From contig NZ_LECR01000039.1 in the NCBI RefSeq assembly GCF_001602625.1, positions 65,449 to 71,168 of the forward strand: DNA of 5,720 bases, in the 5' to 3' direction. The DNA is from Sodalis-like endosymbiont of Proechinophthirus fluctus. Lineage in GTDB: Bacteria; Pseudomonadota; Gammaproteobacteria; Enterobacterales; Enterobacteriaceae. A program made the translations under genes and the position numbers. How positions within the stretch are numbered: position 1 is the stretch's first letter; each line of letters starts with the position of its first letter. The notes beneath the pieces were generated by a model. It did not search any database, was not told the DNA's origin, and saw only the letters and a list, made by a program, of their open reading frames with translations. This document shows, one piece after another, positions 1 through 5,242 of the stretch.

Positions 1-188
1 AGCGCTTGGGAATGAGTATGGAAAAAGTGTTAGTCACACTCGATCGGCATGGCAACACCTCTGCCGCTTCTGTACCGCTGGCGTTCGATGAAGCGGTGCG
101 TGACGGCCGCATTCAGCCAGGACAGCTAGTGCTGCTTGAAGCCTTTGGCGGTGGTTTCACCTGGGGTTCGGCGCTGTTACGGTTTTAA
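1..188 (+). CDS. fabH: 3-oxoacyl-ACP synthase III (KAS III), 3' end only
   Basis: This is the C-terminal end of FabH, the condensing enzyme that starts fatty acid chains by joining acetyl-CoA to malonyl-ACP in the cytoplasm. The first complete codon is at 3, and 62 codons are visible before the TAA at 186-188. The motif HGNTSAAS is the KAS III signature; counting back from a normal 317-residue end places its Asn (AAC at 54-56) exactly at position 274, the catalytic Asn of the Cys-His-Asn triad. The C-terminal [13 protein letters not shown] closely matches enterobacterial FabH. The Cys and His of the triad lie outside the window, so I cannot judge whether the whole gene is intact, but nothing here is broken. 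The stop lies 18 bases before fabD, consistent with one operon. The call is secure from sequence similarity I recognise and from gene order. Confidence 0.96.
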   Translation, partial: RLGMSMEKVLVTLDRHGNTSAASVPLAFDEAVRDGRIQPGQLVLLEAFGGGFTWGSALLRF

Positions 189-193
189 TTTAC

Positions 194-199
194 AGGAAG
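194..199 (+). promoter_or_regulatory. Shine-Dalgarno of fabD
   Basis: AGGAAG lies 7 bases before the ATG at 207 in the 18-base fabH-fabD gap. It supports the ATG at 207 as the start, which also gives the standard 309-residue product. Confidence 0.7.
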
Positions 200-206
200 C
201 ATAATA

Positions 207-1136
207 ATGACTGTTTTTGCCATGGTATTTCCAGGACAGGGTTCTCAGACGGTAGGAATGCTGGCGGAGCTGGCAGCGGATCACGCAGTGGTCAAGGCGA
301 CGTTTGCCGAAGCTTCTTCTGCCCTGGGCTATGATTTGTGGATGAGGGTGCAACAAGGCCCGGCTGAAGAGCTGAATAAAACCTGGCAGACCCAGCCGGC
401 ATTATTAGCGTCATCTGTTGCCCTATGGCGTGTTTGGCAGCAGCAGGGCGGACGGGCGCCGGCTCTGCTAGCCGGCCATAGTTTGGGCGAATATTCCGCT
501 CTGGTCTGCGCCGGCAGTCTGGATTTTACCGCGGCGATCACGTTGGTGGCGCTGCGTGGCAAACTTATGCAGGAAGCAGTACCGGCCGGAAGCGGCGCAA
601 TGTCCGCTATCATCGGGCTGGACAACGATGCTATCGCCGCTGCCTGTGAACGTGCGGCTCAGGGGCAGGTAGTTTCGCCGGTAAATTTCAATTCGCTGGG
701 TCAGGTAGTAATAGCCGGGCACAAGGAAGCGGTAGAACGGGCTGGCGTGTTCTGTAAGGAAGCCGGGGCCAAGCGCGCGTTGCCGTTGCCGGTCAGTGTA
801 CCGTCTCATTGTGCCTTGATGAAGCCAGTTGCGGAAAAACTGGCGCAGGCATTAGAAGCAGTAACATTTGTCGCGCCGCGGATCCCGGTGATCAACAACG
901 TTGATGTGCGCGCGGAGCAGGATCCTGCGGCCATCCGCCAAGCATTAGTGCGCCAGCTTTATAGCCCAGTGCGCTGGACTGAAACCGTGGAGTACCTTGC
1001 GGCCCAGGGCGTAGAAGTATTGTTGGAAATCGGCCCTGGCAAGGTGCTTACCGGCCTGACCAAACGTATTGTTGCCACCCTGTCGGGCGTAGCGGTTAAT
1101 AATCCCGCCTCGCTGGCCACAGCGATTGAACATTAA
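207..1136 (+). CDS. fabD: malonyl-CoA:ACP transacylase
   Basis: FabD moves the malonyl group from malonyl-CoA to the phosphopantetheine of AcpP, supplying the extender for every elongation round. The 309-residue length equals that of E. coli FabD. Visible features in order are the N-terminal FPGQGSQ motif (residues 8-14, oxyanion-hole Gln11), GHSLGEYSAL at 90-99 with nucleophile Ser92, Arg117 that binds the malonyl carboxylate, the His201 partner in SHCALMKP, Gln250, and the late GPGKVLTGL motif. All catalytic positions are therefore present and in register. One oddity is FNSLGQ at 161-166: most relatives I know have Pro where this protein has Leu164 (codon CTG at 696-698), a possible single C-to-T change. 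The gene sits 18 bases after fabH and its stop is 14 bases before the fabG ATG, as expected for co-transcription. It appears functional. Confidence 0.97.
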   Translation: MTVFAMVFPGQGSQTVGMLAELAADHAVVKATFAEASSALGYDLWMRVQQGPAEELNKTWQTQPALLASSVALWRVWQQQGGRAPALLAGHSLGEYSALVCAGSLDFTAAITLVALRGKLMQEAVPAGSGAMSAIIGLDNDAIAAACERAAQGQVVSPVNFNSLGQVVIAGHKEAVERAGVFCKEAGAKRALPLPVSVPSHCALMKPVAEKLAQALEAVTFVAPRIPVINNVDVRAEQDPAAIRQALVRQLYSPVRWTETVEYLAAQGVEVLLEIGPGKVLTGLTKRIVATLSGVAVNNPASLATAIEH

Positions 1137-1150
1137 CATTGGGGTTACAG

Positions 1151-1885
1151 ATGAGCTTTGAAGGTACAATTGCGCTGGTGACCGGCGCTAGCCGGGGTAT
1201 TGGTCGCGCGATAGCGGAAACGCTCGCGACGCGTGGCGCGACTGTGATTGGTACCGCTACTAGTGAAACGGGAGCGGCTGCCATCAGCGTCTATTTGGGC
1301 GACAGTGGTAAAGGAATGGAATTGGATGTTTCCAATAACGATTCTATCGAGGCTTTTTTAGAGAAAATGCGCGCGGAATTTGGCGACGTGGATATTTTAG
1401 TAAATAATGCGGGCATTACGCGTGATAATCTGCTGATGCGAATGAAAGGAGATGAATGGCAGTCTATTCTTGATACTAATCTGACGTCCGTATTCCGCAT
1501 GTCTAAAGCGGTATTGCGAGCCATGATGAAAAAGCGCTACGGCAGAATTATTACAATCGGTTCTGTTGTTGGTGCTATGGGAAATGTGGGACAAACTAAT
1601 TATGCTGCCGCTAAGGCGGGTATAATTGGCTTCAGTAAATCGCTGGCGCGTGAAGTCGCCTCGCGTGGTATTACGGTCAATGTGGTGGCACCGGGATTTA
1701 TTGCGACAGACATGACCGAAGCGTTGACAGATGAGCGCCGTGCGGGCATTTTGTCCCAGATTCCAGCAAATCGTCTCGGCTATCCGAAAGAAATCGCCAG
1801 TGCTGTTGCTTTTTTCGCCTCTGAGGAGGCAGCATACGTTACCGGAGAAACGATACATGTCAATGGCGGCATGTATATGCTGTAA
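1151..1885 (+). CDS. fabG: 3-oxoacyl-ACP reductase (NADPH)
   Basis: FabG carries out the first reduction in each elongation cycle, converting 3-ketoacyl-ACP to 3-hydroxyacyl-ACP with NADPH. It is a classical short-chain dehydrogenase and acts as a tetramer in the cytoplasm. I chose the ATG at 1151, which gives 244 residues, the usual E. coli length, and follows a GGGG at 1141-1144; a TTG at 1139 in the same frame would add four residues but has no better ribosome site. Seen in order are the cofactor motif TGASRGIG (11-18), NNAG (85-88), and the catalytic set Asn110, Ser138, Tyr151 and Lys155 (YAAAK at 151-155). Arg129 and Arg172, known to contact ACP in E. coli FabG, are both kept. The C-terminus VNGGMYML is typical. 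There are no frame breaks. It lies 14 bases after fabD and is normally essential. Confidence 0.97.
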   Translation: MSFEGTIALVTGASRGIGRAIAETLATRGATVIGTATSETGAAAISVYLGDSGKGMELDVSNNDSIEAFLEKMRAEFGDVDILVNNAGITRDNLLMRMKGDEWQSILDTNLTSVFRMSKAVLRAMMKKRYGRIITIGSVVGAMGNVGQTNYAAAKAGIIGFSKSLAREVASRGITVNVVAPGFIATDMTEALTDERRAGILSQIPANRLGYPKEIASAVAFFASEEAAYVTGETIHVNGGMYML

Positions 1886-1909
1886 AAAGCACGAAAATCA
1901 TTTGCGTTA

Positions 1910-1929
1910 TTTGTGGTAAAAACCACAAA
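1910..1929 (+). repeat. inverted repeat in the fabG-acpP spacer
   Basis: TTTGTGGT at 1910-1917 is perfectly complementary to ACCACAAA at 1922-1929, around a four-base AAAA loop. It starts 24 bases after the fabG stop. It is not followed by a T run on the + strand, so it is a poor intrinsic terminator; it could be an mRNA 3'-end stabilising hairpin or a protein-binding palindrome. I do not recognise it as a site of a named regulator. Confidence 0.6.
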
Positions 1930-1965
1930 ATAGCATAAAATCGTGGTTCGACCAGCTGGGATGAG

Positions 1966-1991
1966 TTGCATCTTTTTCAACATGTTATACA
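1966..1991 (+). promoter_or_regulatory. probable acpP promoter (extended -10)
   Basis: TATACA at 1986-1991 is preceded by TG one base upstream (1983-1984), giving an extended -10 element about 48 bases before the acpP start. No good -35 is seen at 17 bases; TTGCAT at 1966-1971 is the nearest candidate but at a short 14-base spacing, so the extended -10 would carry most of the recognition. A second weaker -10-like TAAAAT lies at 1936-1941. A separate promoter here fits the known need for much more ACP than the other Fab proteins. Inferred start of transcription is about 1997-1999. Confidence 0.55.
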
Positions 1992-2003
1992 CTACGAAAA
2001 CCA

Positions 2004-2015
2004 TCGCGTAAGCGA
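2004..2015 (+). promoter_or_regulatory. small GNRA-loop hairpin in the acpP leader
   Basis: TCGC at 2004-2007 pairs with GCGA at 2012-2015 and closes a GTAA loop, a GNRA-type tetraloop in RNA. If transcription starts near 1998 the hairpin sits almost at the 5' end of the acpP mRNA, about nine bases before the Shine-Dalgarno. A 5'-end hairpin could protect an abundant short mRNA from decay; that role is inferred. Confidence 0.4.
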
Positions 2016-2023
2016 GTTTTGAT

Positions 2024-2029
2024 AGGAAA
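2024..2029 (+). promoter_or_regulatory. Shine-Dalgarno of acpP
   Basis: AGGAAA lies 9 bases before the ATG at 2039. It supports that start, which gives the canonical 78-codon ACP. Confidence 0.65.
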
Positions 2030-2038
2030 TTTAAGAGT

Positions 2039-2275
2039 ATGAGCACTATCGAAGAAAGCGTTAAGGCAATCATCGCTGAGCAACTAGGCGTTAAGAAAGA
2101 AGAAATCGTAAATAATGCTTCTTTCGTTGACGACCTCGGCGCTGACTCTCTTGACACCGTCGAGCTGGTAATGGCGCTGGAAGAAGAGTTCGATACTGAA
2201 ATTCCGGACGAGGAAGCTGAGAAGATCACTACTGTTCAGGCGGCGATTGATTTTATTCAAGCAAGCCAGCAGTAA
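2039..2275 (+). CDS. acpP: acyl carrier protein
   Basis: AcpP is the small acidic carrier that holds growing acyl chains on a 4'-phosphopantetheine arm and passes them between the Fab enzymes, and to phospholipid, lipid A and lipoate synthesis. The 78-codon length equals that of E. coli. The attachment motif GADSLD is present; the modified Ser is residue 37 counting the Met, Ser36 in the mature protein. The recognition helix after it ([20 protein letters not shown]) is the same as in E. coli as I recall it, as expected for a protein under strong interaction constraint. Differences are limited to the N-terminal helix and the last few residues (IQASQQ). It has its own probable promoter upstream and a terminator downstream, so it can be expressed separately from fabG. 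Intact and certainly functional in appearance; it is essential in relatives. Confidence 0.98.
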   Translation: MSTIEESVKAIIAEQLGVKKEEIVNNASFVDDLGADSLDTVELVMALEEEFDTEIPDEEAEKITTVQAAIDFIQASQQ

Positions 2276-2285
2276 GCGAACATCC

Positions 2286-2315
2286 CTAGGCGGTCACACG
2301 ACCGCCTGGCCTTTT
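2286..2315 (+). terminator. probable intrinsic terminator after acpP
   Basis: AGGCGGTC (2288-2295) and GACCGCCT (2300-2307) form a perfect 8-bp GC-rich stem around an ACAC loop, extended by a T-G and a C-G pair at 2286-2287/2308-2309. TTTT follows at 2312-2315 after a CC interruption. It begins 11 bases after the acpP stop. Some readthrough to downstream genes is likely because the T run is short. Confidence 0.75.
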
Positions 2316-2338
2316 AGGCTCACAGTAAATTATTATCG

Positions 2339-3372
2339 CTCCTTGCTGGACAGAATGGCATCGGCCTGGTCGGCCATTTTGATACTACTGCCTATGCAAC
2401 ACTTTTTGTAGGATTAGTTAAAATTTTAATTCTGAAAATTATCTGTCGCGCAAAGAAGCCCTGCAAGATGGATGCATTCATCCAATATGGCGTCGCCGCT
2501 GACTTCCAGGCAATACAAGGATTCCAGTCTTGTGGTAACCGAAGAAAATGCCGATCGCATCGGCGCGGCTATCGGTTCGGGTATCGAGGGATTGATTAAA
2601 AAAAACTACAGCGCGCTAGTGAGTGGAGGACAAGGACCCAGTAAAATCAGCCGTTCTTCGTGTCCTCGACCGTTTTCAATATGGTGGCAGGCCATTTATT
2701 CATTAACCGTCTATATACCACCGGTGTGCATGATATCAGCCATGCGGCGCGCATTGTCGCTTATGACGATGCGGACGTCTTACTGGCAGGGCACAGAGAA
2801 AGGCAATACACCGTTGGGCATCGGTGGTTTTGGCGCGGCTCGGGCGTAATGATGCTGGAGGAGTATGAGCATGCCAAACGGCATGGCTCGAAAATCCATG
2901 CCGAAGCGGTTAGATTTGACATAAGCAGCGATGCTTACCATATGACCTAACCGCCGGATAACAGCGCTGCACGATCGATGTCAATACTTTACGTGATGCA
3001 GGCATATAACGCTGGCGCCATTGGCCTACATCAATGTGCACGATACCGCGACGCCTGTCGGCGGTAAAGCCGAAAACTAGGGGTGGAGGCGGTATCGCCG
3101 AGTCTGCCAGTTAAAAGTGATGGTAATCTCGAAGAATTCGATGACGGGCATCTGCTTGGAGACAGCCGGCGCTATCGAACCAATCTTCAGCGTGTTGGCA
3201 TTATGCGATCGAGCGGATTCCACCAACTATTAACCTAGATTATCATCTAAATGATCCTAACGAAGGCTGCGATCTTGACTATGTGCTGAATGAAGCGCGT
3301 CAGGTCTGCACCTTGTGCAATTCGTTCAGCTTCGGTGGTACTAACGGTTCACTGGTGTTCCGCGCGATTTAA
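2339..3372 (+). pseudogene. fabF: 3-oxoacyl-ACP synthase II (KAS II) remnant
   Basis: FabF condenses malonyl-ACP with acyl-ACP, and in E. coli makes cis-vaccenate and adjusts fluidity with temperature. Pieces of the ~413-residue protein can be read in order but in changing frames. Homology starts at 2339 (LLAGQNGIG); about 26 N-terminal codons and the start are gone. Breaks occur near 2423, 2466 and 2515. DSSLVVTEENADRIGAAIG follows from 2520, with further breaks near 2650 and 2790. About 11 codons are missing before TTGVHD, and the codon at the nucleophilic Cys position reads TAT (Tyr, 2714-2716). About 30 codons are lost near 2847, and a TAA lies at 2948-2950. His303 survives in NVHDTATP (3039-3041). 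The second His segment is frameshifted by one missing base (3147-3151). About four codons are lost near 3309, before the terminal [14 protein letters not shown] and TAA at 3370-3372. It cannot make an active enzyme. The order acpP-fabF-pabC confirms identity. Confidence 0.95.
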
Positions 3373-3388
3373 TCGTAGCATGTTGCCT

Positions 3389-3412
3389 AATGTCCCGTTA
3401 TAGGGACATTTT
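3389..3412 (+). terminator. probable terminator after the fabF remnant
   Basis: AATGTCCC (3389-3396) pairs perfectly with GGGACATT (3403-3410) around a six-base loop; the right arm runs into TTTT (3409-3412). It lies 16 bases past the old fabF stop, where a fabF terminator would be expected, and seems to have outlived the gene. No clear promoter is visible between it and pabC. Confidence 0.65.
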
Positions 3413-3438
3413 ACCCTTCCGCGACCGGGCCCACACAC

Positions 3439-3444
3439 AGGAGG
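3439..3444 (+). promoter_or_regulatory. strong Shine-Dalgarno of pabC
   Basis: AGGAGG is a full match to the anti-Shine-Dalgarno core, four bases before the ATG at 3449. It fixes the pabC start and suggests efficient translation despite the pseudogene upstream. Confidence 0.8.
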
Positions 3445-3448
3445 CGAA

Positions 3449-4246
3449 ATGTACTGGATCAATAGTATCCCGCAGGCACAATTGCCGCTCACCGATCGCG
3501 CCGTACATTTTGGTGATGGTTTCTTCACCACCGCCCGGTTGCTTGACGGAGACATTCCTCTTCTGGAGTGGCATCTCGAACGACTGTCGATGGCAGGGCA
3601 GCGGTTACTGTTCGCGCCATTCAATGCCGACGCCATGCGCCGTGAAATGTTGGCGGCGGCACATGGCAGCGGCGATGGCGTTATTAAGGCGCTGATAAGC
3701 CGAGGCAGCGGCGGTAACGGCTATAGCTTTCGTGGCTGCGAAACGCCGCAGCGCATCGTTTCGCGAACGCCTGCGCCGGCACAGTATCCCCGCTGGCGCC
3801 AGGATGGGGTGCGGCTCAGCCAAAGCCCTGTGCGCCTGGCGCGTAATCCGCTGCTGGCGGGTATCAAGCATAATAACCGGTTGGAGCAGGTGCTTGTCCG
3901 CGCTCACTTGGACCGCAACGGCACGGATGAAGCGCTGGTGCTGGATACCGAGGGTATTGTGGTGGAGTGTTGCAGCGCCAATCTTTTCTGGCGCTGTGGG
4001 CGAGAGGTTTTTACGCCCGCACTGCGTTATGCCGGCGTCGCCGGCGTGATGCGTCGCCGTGTCATGTCGCTGTTGCCGGAGCTAGGCTATACGCTAGAGG
4101 AAGTGAGCGTTGGGCCTAACGCCCTGACCATGGCGGATGAGGTGTTTATCACCAACGCCCTGTTGCCAGTGGTGCCAGTGCGGGCAATAGACACCCGGCA
4201 GTATGCCGACAGAACGCTCTGCTTGCAGCTTAGCCCGCTTTGTTGA
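3449..4246 (+). CDS. pabC: 4-amino-4-deoxychorismate lyase
   Basis: PabC is a pyridoxal-phosphate enzyme that splits 4-amino-4-deoxychorismate into p-aminobenzoate and pyruvate, the last step of the PABA branch to folate. It belongs to fold-type IV with branched-chain aminotransferases and D-amino acid transaminases. The 265 residues compare with about 269 in E. coli; the C-terminus simply ends a few residues earlier, at LSPLC. Visible landmarks are DRAVHFGDGFFTTAR (16-30), the SRGSGGNGYS stretch (84-93), the cofactor lysine Lys140 in LAGIKHNNRLEQV (137-149), DEALVLDTEG (160-169), ECCSANLFW (173-181) and the AGVAGVMRR segment (195-203). The frame is open throughout, in contrast to fabF before it and mltG after it, which argues that selection still maintains it. 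Start choice rests on the strong ribosome site and the matching N-terminus. I am confident in the identity; activity is inferred. Confidence 0.95.
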   Translation: MYWINSIPQAQLPLTDRAVHFGDGFFTTARLLDGDIPLLEWHLERLSMAGQRLLFAPFNADAMRREMLAAAHGSGDGVIKALISRGSGGNGYSFRGCETPQRIVSRTPAPAQYPRWRQDGVRLSQSPVRLARNPLLAGIKHNNRLEQVLVRAHLDRNGTDEALVLDTEGIVVECCSANLFWRCGREVFTPALRYAGVAGVMRRRVMSLLPELGYTLEEVSVGPNALTMADEVFITNALLPVVPVRAIDTRQYADRTLCLQLSPLC

Positions 4247-4280
4247 CCGCCGCCAGACATGAAATCGTTATGTTGATCTT

Positions 4281-4310
4281 GGCCAACAGTGTGCGACCGA
4301 CCTGTTGGTT
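4281..4310 (+). repeat. inverted repeat in the pabC-mltG spacer
   Basis: CCAACAG (4283-4289) is perfectly complementary to CTGTTGG (4302-4308), with a 12-base loop; two G-U pairs at 4281-4282/4309-4310 could extend it in RNA. It ends one base before the AGGAGG of mltG (4312-4317). It could fold near the ribosome site or act as a weak terminator, but the T run after it is only two to three bases. Chance cannot be excluded. Confidence 0.45.
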
Positions 4311-4321
4311 TAGGAGGGAAC

Positions 4322-5242
4322 ATGAATTTATCGATGAAAAAGAAAGGGTGTCTCATCATCCTGCCGCTGGTGCTAGTAGTTCTGGCTGTCGACTGCTTGC
4401 AACAATTGCTGCGTTGACAGTATTTGGCGCGACATCTCGACTAGTTGCCGTGGCTAATGGAGCTGCTTGAGTCGTTGGCGCTGGTCGATACTTATCAGAT
4501 GAAGCTGGGAATGGACAGCGCGCGATCTGCTGCAACTGCTGGTCAGCGGCAAAGAGGCGCAGTTTTCCATCCGTTTTATCGAAGGATCGACACTGAAATA
4601 GTGGTCGGTCATTCTCGGGCAGGCACCATATCGTATATGAAACACGATCTGCATGGAGAGCCACAGAGCAAGACGGCTGTGGTGCAAAAATCAAAACTCT
4701 GTGAGACGGCAGATAGCGTGCTAGAGGGACGATTCTATACCAACACCTATCTTTATTACCGCCAATACCCGAGAGCGCGAATCCTCAAGCGCGTCCGCTA
4801 GCGCATGAGTACCACTCTGTCGCAGATCTGGCAGGGAAGACGCTGGCCGATGGGCCTGCTGTCCGAGATAAGGAGGAGCGGGCGCGCGTTGCGTTGGTAT
4901 TTATTAACCGACTGAGTATCGACATGAAACCGCAAACAGACCCGACGGTCATCTACGGTATGGGCGAAAATTATTGCCGCAGTATTACGCGGCAGGATTT
5001 AACGACGCCAATGCCGTACAATACCTATATCATTGTTTGGCTGCTGCCGCCTGCCGACTGCAATGCCAGGCTAGGATTTACTGGAGGCCGTTGCGTATCC
5101 AGAGAAAAGCCCCTACCTCTATTATTCGTTGCCGACAGAGGCGCGTCAGTCATATGTTTACCACCAAGTTAGCGAACTATAGCCAGGTGGTGCAGAACGC
5201 TATCGCCAGTGGAAAAACGCAAAGGAAAACCATGAACAGTAA
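4322..5242 (+). pseudogene. mltG: endolytic murein transglycosylase remnant
   Basis: MltG (YceG) is an inner-membrane enzyme of about 340 residues that cuts nascent peptidoglycan strands and limits their length. The ribosome site AGGAGG (4312-4317) and start survive. From ATG 4322, or 4334 as the likely native start, a Lys-rich end and hydrophobic anchor (LIILPLVLVVLAV) are read, but TGA at 4415-4417 stops it after 31 codons. Later pieces appear in shifting frames: TYQMKLGM, LLQLLVSGKEAQFS and IRFIEG before a TGA/TAG-broken stretch, [11 protein letters not shown], then the best-kept part from about 4858, VALVFINRL...[17 protein letters not shown]. The segment just before this, which should hold the catalytic Glu (IIEKET in E. 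coli), is absent. A TAG lies at 5072-5074, followed by [17 protein letters not shown]. The final frame ends KENHEQ with TAA at 5240-5242, overlapping tmk. Gene order supports the name. Confidence 0.93.
5221..5226 (+). promoter_or_regulatory. Shine-Dalgarno of tmk
   Basis: AAAGGA lies 5 bases before the ATG at 5232, within the old mltG 3' end. It supports the tmk start, which also aligns with the standard N-terminus. Confidence 0.5.

Noticed and set aside
329..809. Overlapping - strand reading frames inside fabD
   Set aside because: They mirror a fully conserved coding gene on the + strand and have no recognisable domain.
1139..1150. TTG at 1139 as the fabG start
   Set aside because: The ATG at 1151 gives the usual 244 residues and has the GGGG ribosome site at suitable distance; the TTG start would place that site inside the gene.
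1780..2229. 149-codon reading frame on the - strand over the fabG end and acpP
   Set aside because: It is opposite two certain genes and shows Ser-rich composition typical of an antisense shadow of acpP; no ribosome site or known family is seen.
2472..2849. A 125-codon + strand frame as a small independent gene
   Set aside because: Its residues are pieces of FabF in one of the shifted frames; it begins with non-FabF sequence and ends at a deletion point, so it is part of the pseudogene.
3425..3432. GGGCCC palindrome before pabC
   Set aside because: A six-base palindrome is expected by chance and it has no associated structure.
4445..5172. Two + strand frames (118 and 92 codons) as new genes
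   Set aside because: Both contain MltG fragments (for example VFINRL and [10 protein letters not shown]) and are explained as remnants of mltG.
2339..5242. Sequencing errors as the cause of the broken fabF and mltG
   Set aside because: Both genes have many separate breaks including multi-codon losses, a missing start or core, and stops, while adjacent genes are clean; error cannot explain that pattern.
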